Shown: positions 5,855-13,794, counted from the stretch's first letter. The stretch: DNA of 24,764 nt from an uncultured Oscillospiraceae bacterium (GCA_934546685.1 CAKTEB010000030.1:1-24764); one strand, 5' to 3'. Made by a program: numbers and translations. The notes: generated by a model from the letters alone, not told the origin.

Positions 5855-8452
5855 TTGAAGAAGCGATTATGGAGCATGCTGCTGTGTTTCAGCCTCCTGC
5901 TGGCACTGCTGCCCCTTGGGGCCGCCGCAGCCGACCCGGAGGGAGATCAGATCTGGCAGATCTCGAAATCCAAAACAGCCACCCAGCTGGACGAAAACCT
6001 GGAATCCCAGGTGACGCTCTCGCTTCCCTCAGCGGAGGAACCGCTGGCTACGGACATTGTGTTTGTACTGGACAAATCCACCAGCGCCGATCTGGAGAAT
6101 CAGGCCCTGGAGATGCTGAAAAACCTGAAAACCAGAGCCGATGAAACCGGGGCCACGGTAAAGGTTGGGGTTGTGATTTTCAACAAACAGGCCAATGTTA
6201 CGGCCTTTCAGGATCTGGCAACCGAGTATGATGCCATTGAAGCCGCCATCACGCAGGAGATCAGCAGCGGCACCAACACCCATGCCGGTCTGCTGGCCGG
6301 ACAGAAGCTGCTGGAAGAGGACACCGCCGTGGAAGACAGCCGGAAGTATCTGGTGTTCGTCAGCGACGGCATCACCTATCAGTTCGGCGAAGTGCCTACC
6401 GCAGTGGCCTGGAGCTTCAGCGCCGATCAGACCCTCTGCTTTGCGGGCCCTGACAACTGGAGCTCCAAGTATGGAACCAACGATCCCCCGGAGAACTGGA
6501 AGGCCTACATGACCGCCGTGGGCGCGGAGCTGGAGGCCCAGGGAGAGACCTACGACTATCCCTATGGCGCCGAGCCCAACCTCCGCACAGAACTGGAACA
6601 GGCCGGTCAGTATGCCAACTCCGTCGACAAGGCCCTGTATCTGACGGCGCAGGTCTACGGTCAGCTCCAGGCAAAGTACCACTGCTATGCGGTCAGCGCC
6701 AATGGCAGCGCGGGACAGTCCTATCCCTGGGGCCCGTCCTTTATGAGCGCGCTCGCTGAGGGCAGGGACGTGAGCTTCGGAGACATCCAGAATGACATTC
6801 TCTACCTGCTGGGCCCCGGCTCCACAGTCACCGACTATATGGGGAAGGGCCAGGATGCTGAAGGCAATGACTATGATTTCGACTTTGTAAACGACCCCGC
6901 GAAGCTGTCCGTCACCCTGGGCCAGGGGGACAGTGCCCAGACCTATCCTGCGGAAAAGATCGACGACAACCACTATGGCTTCCTGAAAACCGACACCGGC
7001 TATGCCTATGAGCTCCGCTATTCCCCCGACGGGGAGGAGGGCGAGCAGCTTACCTGGCTTCTCAGCGTGCCGGTCAGCAACCTGAATCCCGTGAGCCTCC
7101 ATTACAGCGTAAGGCTCACAAATCCCCAGACTGCATTCGGCACCTACGGCCAGTATGATGCAAACGGCAGTCAGGGCTATGACGGCCTCTATACCAACAC
7201 CAGGGCCATTTTGCACCCCGTTGCCAGCGAGCTGACCGAGGGCTCCCCGGAGGAATTCGCCAGGCCCACCGTGTCCTATACGGTGAACAAGGCGACCCTG
7301 CGCTTTGTATCCAATGGCGGAACGTCCTATGATCCTGAGGATTACCATCTGGGCGACAAGGCGGATTTCAGCGCCAAGCAGCCCCACCGGGACGGCTACA
7401 TCTTCCAGGGCTGGTACGCGGATGCCGACTTCACCGGCGACCCCATCACCAAGATCACCATGGACGCGGATAAGACCGTCTACGCGGGGTGGGAGAAGGA
7501 AGCCCCCAAGCAGGTGACCCTTACCTATGAATCGGGCGGCGGCACAAAATTCGCCCCCGAGCAGTACAGCGTGGGCACAACAGCCACCCTGGATAAGACC
7601 CCCGTCAAGTCCGGCTTCACCTTCCGGGGCTGGTACGCAAGCAAGGATTTGAGCGGCGACCCCATCACCAAGATCAACATGGATACCGACCACACCGTCT
7701 ACGCAAAATGGGAGGCGGACACCACCCCCGACCTTGACAAGGGCGACCACACCGCCTACATCATCGGCTATCCGGACAGCACCGTCCGGCCCCAGCAGCC
7801 CATCACCCGGGCCGAGGTGGCCACCATCTTCTTCCGCCTGCTCACCGAGGACAGCCGGAACGAGCACTGGGCCTCTACCAACCATTATTCTGACGTGGCG
7901 GACACCGATTGGTACAACAACGCCATCTCCACCCTCACCAATATGGGCGTCCTGAAGGGCGACGGCCAGGGGCACTTCTTCCCCAATGCGCCCATCACCC
8001 GGGCTGAGTTCGCGGCCATCGCCGCCCGGTTCAGCACCCAGACCGCGGCGGATACCACCGCCTTCTCCGATGTTCCCGCCAGCTTCTGGGGGGCAAAGGA
8101 GATCGCCAAGGCCGAAAAGCTGGGCTGGATCAAGGGCTACCCCGACGGCACCTTCCGTCCGGAGAACAACATCACCCGGGCCGAGGCCATGACCCTGGTG
8201 AACCGGGTCCTGGAGCGGGCCGTGGACGCAGGTGGCCTCCACAGGGATATGGTCATCTGGAGCGACAACCCCGACACCGGCGCGTGGCCCTACTATGACG
8301 TCCAGGAGGCCACCAACTCCCACGGCTATATGCGCACGGAGGAGACCGCCTCTGGCCAGAGCTTCCAGCTGGAGAAATGGACCGAGATGCACGCCAACCG
8401 CAACTGGGCCCAGCTGGAGAAGCAGTGGAAGGCCGCCCATGAGGCAGCATAA
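5855..8452 (+). CDS. Secreted VWA-domain surface protein with InlB-type repeats and SLH domains
   Basis: The 865-residue exported protein reads from TTG at 5855, eight bases after AAGGAGG; no ATG is better placed. Residues 1-26 are a signal peptide (LysLysArg, Leu-rich core, AlaAlaAla). A von Willebrand A domain follows with an intact metal-site motif Asp73-x-Ser75-x-Ser77 and a later SerAspGly. Two InlB/Listeria-Bacteroides-type repeats (about residues 478-547 and 553-620) share GlyTrpTyrAla, AspProIleThrLysIle and AspxThrValTyrAlaxTrp. Three SLH units follow (about 630-800, with IleThrArgAlaGlu in each), then a short charged tail. SLH domains normally hold a protein to secondary wall polymer; VWA domains bind ligands through a metal ion. 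Probable role: adhesion or wall-surface structure; the ligand is unknown. No LPxTG sorting signal is seen. Confidence 0.9.
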   Translation: MKKRLWSMLLCFSLLLALLPLGAAAADPEGDQIWQISKSKTATQLDENLESQVTLSLPSAEEPLATDIVFVLDKSTSADLENQALEMLKNLKTRADETGATVKVGVVIFNKQANVTAFQDLATEYDAIEAAITQEISSGTNTHAGLLAGQKLLEEDTAVEDSRKYLVFVSDGITYQFGEVPTAVAWSFSADQTLCFAGPDNWSSKYGTNDPPENWKAYMTAVGAELEAQGETYDYPYGAEPNLRTELEQAGQYANSVDKALYLTAQVYGQLQAKYHCYAVSANGSAGQSYPWGPSFMSALAEGRDVSFGDIQNDILYLLGPGSTVTDYMGKGQDAEGNDYDFDFVNDPAKLSVTLGQGDSAQTYPAEKIDDNHYGFLKTDTGYAYELRYSPDGEEGEQLTWLLSVPVSNLNPVSLHYSVRLTNPQTAFGTYGQYDANGSQGYDGLYTNTRAILHPVASELTEGSPEEFARPTVSYTVNKATLRFVSNGGTSYDPEDYHLGDKADFSAKQPHRDGYIFQGWYADADFTGDPITKITMDADKTVYAGWEKEAPKQVTLTYESGGGTKFAPEQYSVGTTATLDKTPVKSGFTFRGWYASKDLSGDPITKINMDTDHTVYAKWEADTTPDLDKGDHTAYIIGYPDSTVRPQQPITRAEVATIFFRLLTEDSRNEHWASTNHYSDVADTDWYNNAISTLTNMGVLKGDGQGHFFPNAPITRAEFAAIAARFSTQTAADTTAFSDVPASFWGAKEIAKAEKLGWIKGYPDGTFRPENNITRAEAMTLVNRVLERAVDAGGLHRDMVIWSDNPDTGAWPYYDVQEATNSHGYMRTEETASGQSFQLEKWTEMHANRNWAQLEKQWKAAHEAA

Positions 8453-8560
8453 GGGGCGCTGCACGCAGCACCCCAATGAAATTCGGCTTCGCCGAGTGAA
8501 ATATGCCGTTGGCATATGAAATTCAGCCTTACGGCTGAATGAAATCGCCCCGAAGGGGCG
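8453..8560 (+). repeat. Array of five short hairpins joined by GAA linkers
   Basis: Directly after the SLH gene stop, consecutive small palindromes occur: GGGG/CCCC with GCTG/CAGC (8453-8474), ATTCGGC/GCCGAGT (8481-8497), ATATGCC/GGCATAT (8501-8517), ATTCAGCC/GGCTGAAT (8521-8540) and CGCCCC/GGGGCG (8546-8559). The linkers are nearly constant (TGAAAT, that is GAA between A/T closing pairs), while the stem sequences all differ. Loops are 3-4 bases. No T-run follows, so it is not an ordinary terminator, and the repeats are far too short for CRISPR. Confidence 0.7.
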
Positions 8561-8586
8561 GTGGTTGCGTCTCCGTGGGAGACAGA

Positions 8587-8630
8587 GCAAATAAAACGGC
8601 CGTATTGCAGGGCCTGCTGCAATACGGCCG
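8587..8630 (-). terminator. Rho-independent terminator of the zinc-ribbon gene
   Basis: CGGCCGTATTGCAG (8597-8610) pairs perfectly with CTGCAATACGGCCG (8617-8630) around a 6-base loop. Read on the minus strand it is followed by TTTTATTTG, so it ends the gene at 8643-9581. On the plus strand no T-run follows. Confidence 0.85.
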
Positions 8631-8642
8631 CTTGTGCGGTTC

Positions 8643-9581
8643 TTACGATCCAATACAGATGGGGCAGGGGGAATAGCCGTTGGCCTCCGCCAGCTTTGTG
8701 CTGTAGGCCAGGAAATTCCGCTTGGTGAAATTGGCGCAGTCATACTTGTGGTAGTATTTCGCGTCGCTGCCCAGCATCACAAACACCACATAGGTGTCGT
8801 AGAAGCCCACCTCGTTCTGGTAGGCGGTGTTCTGCTGGGTCAGGGTCTCGTTCTGGGCCTTGACGGATTCCAGCTCCGTTTGTGCCGCGGAGAGCTGGGT
8901 ATTGGCCTCCTCCAAGGCGCTGGTGGCCTCGGTGAGCTGGGCCTGGGCGTCCTCCAGGGATTTTTCCGCGGTGGACTTGTCGTATTCCGCCTGGCTGACG
9001 CTGGACTTCATGTCCTTGATCTGGCTGCTGAGACTGGACACCTGGGAGCTGAGGTCGTCATTTTCCGTTTTGGCGGCCTGGTATTTCTCCTCCATGGCCG
9101 TGAGCTCCGACTGAGCGTCCTCCAGGGCGGTCTCGGCGCTGGTCTTTTCCATCTGGGCCTTTTTGGCCTGAACCTGGAGGGAGCTGGTGTGGGAATAGAA
9201 ATAGATGGCCAGGGCCGCGGCCAGGATCAGCAGCGCCGCCAGCACCCCGCAGAGGATCCATGGGGTGCGGTTTGGCTTCTTCTTTTCTTCCGGCTGGGCC
9301 TTCGGAGGGGCCTTGGGAGGATCCTTTGGGGGCTCCTGGGGCTGATCGGGCTCCTGAGGCTCCTGGGGAAGAATGTCCTTCAGCAGATCGGGGCGCTCCG
9401 GGGCCTCCTGGGGCTCCTCCGGGGGATAGAGACGCTTCGCCACCTTTTTGGGAGGCGGAGCGGGGTGTGATTCGGGTTCGTTGGGGGCGGCTGCTTCGGC
9501 CTCAGGCCCCAGGGCCTTGCCGCAGCTGGGGCAGAACTGGTCGTAGTCCTCCACCGCCGCGCCGCATTCAGGGCATACCAT
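8643..9581 (-). CDS. Zinc-ribbon, single-pass membrane, coiled-coil protein with a C-terminal Cys/His module
   Basis: The 312-residue protein starts with a zinc ribbon (ValCysProGluCysGly ... PheCysProSerCysGly), then a Pro/Glu/Lys-rich linker (about residues 27-105). One membrane helix follows (about 108-128, TrpIleLeuCysGlyValLeuAla), then a long heptad-rich coiled coil (about 133-250, Ala/Glu/Gln/Ser/Thr). A compact C-terminal module holds TyrTyrHisLysTyrAspCys ... GlyTyrSerProCysProIleCys, a likely second metal site. I choose the ATG at 9581, seven bases after AAAGGAGG, rather than the GTG two codons earlier. The topology suggests a cytoplasmic ribbon and an external coiled coil, but this is inference. 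It has its own promoter and terminator. Function unknown; a sensor or envelope scaffold would fit. Confidence 0.8.
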   Translation of the reverse strand: MVCPECGAAVEDYDQFCPSCGKALGPEAEAAAPNEPESHPAPPPKKVAKRLYPPEEPQEAPERPDLLKDILPQEPQEPDQPQEPPKDPPKAPPKAQPEEKKKPNRTPWILCGVLAALLILAAALAIYFYSHTSSLQVQAKKAQMEKTSAETALEDAQSELTAMEEKYQAAKTENDDLSSQVSSLSSQIKDMKSSVSQAEYDKSTAEKSLEDAQAQLTEATSALEEANTQLSAAQTELESVKAQNETLTQQNTAYQNEVGFYDTYVVFVMLGSDAKYYHKYDCANFTKRNFLAYSTKLAEANGYSPCPICIGS

Positions 9582-9611
9582 AGGCACACCTCCTTTGGAA
9601 TTCTACCTCGA

Positions 9612-9640
9612 AGTATACTACAGTTTTGGCGATCTGTAAA
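9612..9640 (-). promoter_or_regulatory. Predicted sigma-A promoter of the zinc-ribbon gene
   Basis: On the minus strand TTTACA (9640-9635) and TATACT (9617-9612) are separated by exactly 17 bases, about 30 bases upstream of the ATG. It lies between the terminator of the upstream flavoenzyme gene and this gene, so the gene is transcribed separately. Confidence 0.8.
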
Positions 9641-9666
9641 GAATCAAGCGAAAACTGACGGAAAAC

Positions 9667-9711
9667 GGAAAAATCCCGGCGGAGCTGGACGTTCATTCTA
9701 ACTCCGCCGGG
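9667..9711 (-). terminator. Rho-independent terminator of the flavoenzyme gene
   Basis: CCCGGCGGAG (9675-9684) pairs with CTCCGCCGGG (9702-9711). On the minus strand it is followed by ATTTTTCC. It starts 11 bases past the stop of the gene at 9722-11740. The 17-base loop is longer than usual. Confidence 0.8.
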
Positions 9712-9721
9712 AAGCTATGTA

Positions 9722-11740
9722 TTAGATCGTTATTCCAACCTCGGCCCCCGCCTGAATGGCCTGAATGGCCTTGCCCAGCTGATGGCAGTTGCCGATCTCC
9801 ACGGCCTCCACACCCTGGGCGGCGAGCGCCTCGTACAGGCTGTGCTCCGGGTGCACGCCGGAGGCCACCACCACGCAGTCGGCGGGGATGTGATGCTCTA
9901 CAACCGTGCCGTCCTTCTTGGTCTCCGTGGCCTCCACGCCGTCCCCTGTGATGGCGGTGACCAGGGTGTTCTTCCGGAAGGGCACGCCCATGCGGCCCAG
10001 GTCCCCCAGTACCGGCCAACTGGTGCCGGACTCAAAGCCGAAGCCCACCTTTTTCCCCTGCTCCAGCAGGGTCACGGTGCGGTCGGGATGATTGAGCCGC
10101 GCCTGGATGTGCTCCAGGGTGTCGGCGTTGTGGGTCATGGCGAAGAACAGGTCGTCCGCGTCCATGGCCCCCTCCCGGGCCAGATACTGGGCCGTGAAGC
10201 AGCCGATGTAGCTGCCGCCGATGACCACCACGTTTTTCCCGGCCATGATCTCCCCGGAGAGGATCTGGCGGCTGGTGTACACGGGGATCGCATCGGGGGC
10301 GGTGGGAAGGGCCGTGTGATTGGCCTGTCCGCCCACGGCCACGATGACCTTGTCGTAGCCTCCCGCGTCCTCCGCCGTGGCCTTATGGCCCAGCAGAACC
10401 CTTACGCCGGTCTCCTTCAGCTGCGTTTCGTAGTATCGGAGCAGCTCCCGGAATTCCTGCCGGGCCGGGACGTTGACCACCTCCAGCAGCTGGCCGCCGA
10501 TGGCCTGTTCCTGCTCCATAAGGGTCACATGGTGGCCCCGGGAGGCGGCCCGAACTGCGGCCTCACAGCCGGCGGGGCCTCCGCCGATGACGAGGATATT
10601 CTTGGGCTCCGCCGCGGGCTTCACCGGATACTCCAGCTCTCTGCCGCAGATGCCGTTGACGAGACAGGTGATGGGCCGGTCAAAGAAGGTGTTGGCAAGG
10701 CAGCCCTGATTGCAGGCCATGCAGGGGCGGATGTCCCGGGCCCGGCCCTCCTTGGCCTTCTTGGGCAGCTCGGGATCGGCGATGAGGGGCCGGCCCAGGC
10801 CCACCAGATCCGCCCGGCCCAGGGCCAGGATCTTCTCGGCGGTGGCGGGATCCTCCACCCGGTTGCACATCATCACGGGCACGCTGACCACGGACTTAAT
10901 GCCCTTGCCCAGGTAGCTGAGACCGCCTCGGGGCAGATCTCCGGTGAGCTGGGGCACCTTGGTCTCGTGCCAGCCGCCGGTGACGTTGAAGAGATCCACG
11001 CCCTTTGCCTCCGCCAGGGGCGCAAAGGCCATGGCGTCCTCCAGGGTGTTGGAAGAAGGCACGAAGTCGTGGGCCCCCAGCCGCAGGATCAGGGGCACCT
11101 TGTCCCCCAGCACCCCCTTGACCTTCTCGATGACCATGAGGGGGAACCGGCAGCGGTTTTCAAAGCTGCCCCCGAACTCATCGGTGCGGAGGTTGGTAAG
11201 AGGGGAGAGAAACTGACAGAGCAGATACCCGGAGGAGGCGCTGATCTCCACCGCGTCAAAGCCCGCCTCCAGGGCCCGCCGGGCTCCGGCGGCATAGTCC
11301 TCCAGCAGGTCAAAGATCTGCTGCCTTGTCATCTCCGGGGCGGTCTCCCGGGTGTAGGAGGCGAAGGTGGCGGAGGGGGACAGGGCGTCGCCGCCGCAGG
11401 GCACGTCTGCCTTGGGCATATACCGGCCCGCGTGGTAGAGCTGCACGGCCACCTTGCCGCCCCGGTCATGGACGCCCCGGGTGAATTCCTGCCAGCCGGG
11501 GATGGTGGAGTCGTCGGCCAGGGACATGGAATTGGCCTTGGCCCCGTAGCCGTCGAAGCGGCAGGAGCCCACGATAATGAGCCCCGCGCCGCCCTCCACC
11601 CGCTGCCAGTAGTATTCATTGAAGCGGGGGGTGGCATAGCCGTTTTCCGTGTAGAGATGGTGCATGGCGGGCATGACGATCCGGTTCCTGAGGGTCATGG
11701 AGCCGATGGTGATGGGGGTAAAAAGCCGTTTGTACTGCAT
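9722..11740 (-). CDS. NADH:flavin oxidoreductase, 2,4-dienoyl-CoA reductase (FadH/BaiCD) type
   Basis: The 672-residue enzyme has the three-part plan of bacterial 2,4-dienoyl-CoA reductases and the bile-acid or enoate reductases of gut Clostridia. An FMN TIM barrel comes first (residues 1-335, with PheLeuSerProLeuThrAsnLeuArgThrAspGluPheGlyGlySer and GlyLeuGlyArgProLeuIleAlaAspPro). A 4Fe-4S site follows (Cys340, Cys343, Cys347, Cys359). The C-terminal FAD/NAD(P)H part holds GlyGlyGlyProAlaGly and GlyGlySerTyrIleGly dinucleotide motifs. It would pass hydride from NAD(P)H via FAD and Fe-S to FMN and reduce an activated C=C bond. Around the substrate site it has SerAlaSerSerGlyTyr, closer to dienoyl-CoA reductase than to the HisxxHis of Old Yellow Enzyme. 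The substrate is not predictable. The ATG follows AAAAGGAGG; the gene stands alone. Confidence 0.88.
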   Translation of the reverse strand: MQYKRLFTPITIGSMTLRNRIVMPAMHHLYTENGYATPRFNEYYWQRVEGGAGLIIVGSCRFDGYGAKANSMSLADDSTIPGWQEFTRGVHDRGGKVAVQLYHAGRYMPKADVPCGGDALSPSATFASYTRETAPEMTRQQIFDLLEDYAAGARRALEAGFDAVEISASSGYLLCQFLSPLTNLRTDEFGGSFENRCRFPLMVIEKVKGVLGDKVPLILRLGAHDFVPSSNTLEDAMAFAPLAEAKGVDLFNVTGGWHETKVPQLTGDLPRGGLSYLGKGIKSVVSVPVMMCNRVEDPATAEKILALGRADLVGLGRPLIADPELPKKAKEGRARDIRPCMACNQGCLANTFFDRPITCLVNGICGRELEYPVKPAAEPKNILVIGGGPAGCEAAVRAASRGHHVTLMEQEQAIGGQLLEVVNVPARQEFRELLRYYETQLKETGVRVLLGHKATAEDAGGYDKVIVAVGGQANHTALPTAPDAIPVYTSRQILSGEIMAGKNVVVIGGSYIGCFTAQYLAREGAMDADDLFFAMTHNADTLEHIQARLNHPDRTVTLLEQGKKVGFGFESGTSWPVLGDLGRMGVPFRKNTLVTAITGDGVEATETKKDGTVVEHHIPADCVVVASGVHPEHSLYEALAAQGVEAVEIGNCHQLGKAIQAIQAGAEVGITI

Positions 11741-11834
11741 GAAAAATGCCTCCTTTTGGGGGATGGACTGGGATATGGTATAGCCGGGCCTCCCGGCGAA
11801 TATAGTGTTTCATCACAAGGAAGAGGTGGAACAG

Positions 11835-12473
11835 ATGGATGAAAACGGGCTGCGGAGAGCGCCGGTGAATCAGGTCCTGCTGCGGGGGATCCTGCTGGAC
11901 GGGCCGACCTACTCCCATGAAAACCACGGTATGCAATTTGATCGGCTGACGCTGTCGGTGGAGCGGCTGTCCGGGACCTACGACCACCTGAACATCCTGG
12001 CGGCGCACAGCCTGGTGGAAGCCTTGACGCCCGGGGACGGGCCGCTATTGGAGGCGGAGGGGGAGATCCGCTCCTTCCACAACCATTCAGGCCAGGGCCC
12101 CCGGCTGGTGATCTCCGTCTATGCCCAGGCGCTTCGGTATTCCCCGGGGCTCCCGGAGAACCGGGTGGAGCTCACGGGAAGGGTATGCCGGGAGCCGGTG
12201 TACCGCCATACGCCCCTGGGCCGGGAGATCACGGATGTGATGCTGGCGGTGCCCCGGAAATACCGGCGGCAGGACTACATCCCCTGCATCCTCTGGGGCA
12301 GCGTGGCCCGGATGGGCAGCCTCTGCGCCCAGGGCACGGAGCTCAGTATCCAGGGGCGGCTCCAGAGCCGGAACTATGTGAAGAACACCCCGGAGGGGCC
12401 GGAGGAGCGCACCGCCTTTGAGGTGTCGGCGGCGGGAGCGGAGATCTTAGCGCCGGGCGAGGATCTCGGTTAA
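11835..12473 (+). CDS. Single-stranded DNA-binding-like protein (tandem OB folds)
   Basis: The 212-residue protein appears to hold two OB-fold halves. The first is about residues 10-105 (AsnGlnValLeuLeuArgGlyIleLeu ... PheAspArgLeuThrLeuSerValGluArg ... GluAlaGluGlyGluIleArgSerPhe). The second is about 110-205 (AsnArgValGluLeuThrGlyArgVal ... ArgGluIleThrAspValMetLeuAlaValProArg ... IleProCysIleLeuTrpGlySerValAla). The second half matches the SSB pattern best. The usual acidic SSB tail (AspAspxIlePro-Phe) is missing, so it is probably not the replicative SSB. The ATG at 11835 follows GAGGTGG; an upstream in-frame GTG at 11805 is less likely. Its last 27 bases overlap the end of coaBC on the other strand. 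Confidence 0.75.
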   Translation: MDENGLRRAPVNQVLLRGILLDGPTYSHENHGMQFDRLTLSVERLSGTYDHLNILAAHSLVEALTPGDGPLLEAEGEIRSFHNHSGQGPRLVISVYAQALRYSPGLPENRVELTGRVCREPVYRHTPLGREITDVMLAVPRKYRRQDYIPCILWGSVARMGSLCAQGTELSIQGRLQSRNYVKNTPEGPEERTAFEVSAAGAEILAPGEDLG

Positions 12474-13637
12474 AATGGCGTGGGCGGCCTCCTCCTTGTC
12501 CATCAGGGGGAGCTCGATGACGCTGTCCCGGGAGATCATGGTGATGACGTTGGTGTCCCCCTGGAACCCGGCCCCGGCGTCCTTCACGTTGTTGGCCACG
12601 ATCATGTCCAGGTGCTTCTTCTCCAGCTTCTTTCGGCTGTTCTCCAGCATGTTCTGGGTCTCCATGGAGAAGCCGCAGAGGAACTGGCCCTCTCTCCGGT
12701 GGCTCCCCAGATACCCCAGAATATCCTGGGTGCGCCGGAGGGGGATGGACAGGTCGGAGTCGGACTTCTTGATCTTGTTGTCCGCCACGGTCTCCGGGGT
12801 GTAATCCGCCACGGCGGCGGCCTTGATGACGATGTCGGCGCTGGCGGCCTCGGCGGTCACGGCCTCATACATGTCCTGAGCGGTGACGATGGGGATGGTC
12901 TTCACCAGAGGCGGGTATTTCAGGGCCGTGGGGCCGGACACCAGGGTCACATCAGCGCCCCGGAGCATGGCCGCGTGGGCGATGGCGTAGCCCATCTTGC
13001 CGCTGGAGTGGTTGGTGAGATACCGGACGGGATCCAGGGGCTCCTGGGTGGGGCCCGCCGTCACCAGCACCCGGAGGCCCTGGAGGTCCTTCTGACAGGC
13101 CAGCTGGGCCTCGATGCGGTCATAGATGTCTGAGGGCTCCGGCATCTTCCCGGGGCCCTCGGCCCCGCAGGCCAGGTGCCCGGAGGCGGGCTCCATAATC
13201 ATCATACCCCGCTGGCGCAGCACCTCCAGATTCTCCTGGGTGGCGGGATTCAGGTACATATTGGTGTTCATGGCGGGCACCAGCAGAATGGGGCAGGTGC
13301 AGGCCAGGGCGGTGGTGGACAGCAGATCGTCCGCCAGCCCCCACCGGAGCTTTGCGAGGATATTGGCCGAGGCCGGGGCGATGACCAGTAGGTCGGCGTT
13401 CCGGGCCAGGGCGATGTGCTCGATCTTCGAGGTGTCCAGTGGATCGAAGGTGTCCGTGTGGCACCGGTTTCCGGACAGGCTCTCAAAGGGGATGGGAGAG
13501 ACGATCTTCTGGGCGTTGGCCGTTAAAATGGTCTCCACGGAAAAGCCCTTCTTGACCAGAAGGGAGCAGAGATTGGGGATCTTATAGGCAGCGATGCCGC
13601 CGGTGACGCCCAGCAGCACGTTCTTCTGAAAAGGCAT
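12447..13637 (-). CDS. coaBC: Bifunctional phosphopantothenoylcysteine decarboxylase / phosphopantothenate-cysteine ligase
   Basis: CoaBC makes two steps of coenzyme A synthesis: CTP-dependent joining of cysteine to 4'-phosphopantothenate, then FMN-dependent decarboxylation to 4'-phosphopantetheine. The 396 residues are normal length. The N-terminal CoaC half shows LeuLeuGlyValThrGlyGlyIleAlaAlaTyrLys, the His-containing HisIleAlaLeuAla, ProAlaMetAsnThrAsnMetTyr and the GlyHisLeuAlaCysGlyAlaGluGlyProGlyLysMet flap. The CoaB half (from about residue 185) shows ThrAlaGlyProThrGlnGluProLeuAspProValArg, AsnHisSerSerGlyLysMetGly, AlaAlaValAlaAspTyr and LysIleLysLys. The ATG at 13637 follows GGAGG. 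It is divergent from coaX, another CoA gene. A 27-bp palindrome lies in its leader. Confidence 0.96.
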   Translation of the reverse strand: MPFQKNVLLGVTGGIAAYKIPNLCSLLVKKGFSVETILTANAQKIVSPIPFESLSGNRCHTDTFDPLDTSKIEHIALARNADLLVIAPASANILAKLRWGLADDLLSTTALACTCPILLVPAMNTNMYLNPATQENLEVLRQRGMMIMEPASGHLACGAEGPGKMPEPSDIYDRIEAQLACQKDLQGLRVLVTAGPTQEPLDPVRYLTNHSSGKMGYAIAHAAMLRGADVTLVSGPTALKYPPLVKTIPIVTAQDMYEAVTAEAASADIVIKAAAVADYTPETVADNKIKKSDSDLSIPLRRTQDILGYLGSHRREGQFLCGFSMETQNMLENSRKKLEKKHLDMIVANNVKDAGAGFQGDTNVITMISRDSVIELPLMDKEEAAHAILTEILARR

Positions 13638-13656
13638 GAGATAACCTCCAGTTTTG

Positions 13657-13683
13657 ACGCAACACCACACTGTGGTATTGCGT
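13657..13683. repeat. Palindrome built from the two ends of the MITE-like family
   Basis: ACGCAACACCACA (13657-13669) and TGTGGTATTGCGT (13671-13683) form a 13-bp inverted repeat with one mismatch around a single central C. The mismatch is the same C/T difference that separates the two ends (GGCAACACC and GGCAATACC) of the 162-bp elements. It lies in the predicted 5' leader of coaBC, 20 bases upstream of the start codon. No TA flanks are visible. Confidence 0.6.
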
Positions 13684-13709
13684 GTAACTTAAATTTGAGC
13701 ATTACTTTT

Positions 13710-13737
13710 ATCATATCATTTTCTAGGAAAAAAACAA
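13710..13737 (-). promoter_or_regulatory. Predicted sigma-A promoter of coaBC
   Basis: On the minus strand TTGTTT (13737-13732), a 16-base spacer and TATGAT (13715-13710) stand in an AT-rich stretch about 73 bases upstream of the coaBC ATG. Transcription would start near 13703, so the 13657-13683 palindrome would be in the mRNA leader. Confidence 0.7.
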
Positions 13738-13765
13738 GGGCAATGCTGGCAGAATCCTGTCCCAC

Positions 13766-13794
13766 TTGATTATTTCCGCGAGTTAGGGTACAAT
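13766..13794 (+). promoter_or_regulatory. Predicted sigma-A promoter of coaX
   Basis: TTGATT (13766-13771) and TACAAT (13789-13794) are 17 bases apart, 33 bases before the coaX ATG and divergent from the coaBC promoter. Confidence 0.8.

Noticed and set aside
8453..8560. CRISPR-like array
   Set aside because: The repeated part is only a few bases (TGAAAT), the units are 17-20 bases long and each is self-complementary with a different stem; there are no spacers and no cas genes.
6029..8743. Very long open frame on the minus strand opposite the SLH gene
   Set aside because: GC-rich coding DNA commonly leaves the opposite strand open. The plus-strand product has a signal peptide and recognised domains, while the minus product is Gly/Val/His-rich with no domain and runs into the next gene.
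9782..11842. Long plus-strand open frame opposite the flavoenzyme
   Set aside because: It is a mirror of the flavoenzyme codons and has no recognisable domain; the minus-strand gene has a ribosome site, domain order and terminator.
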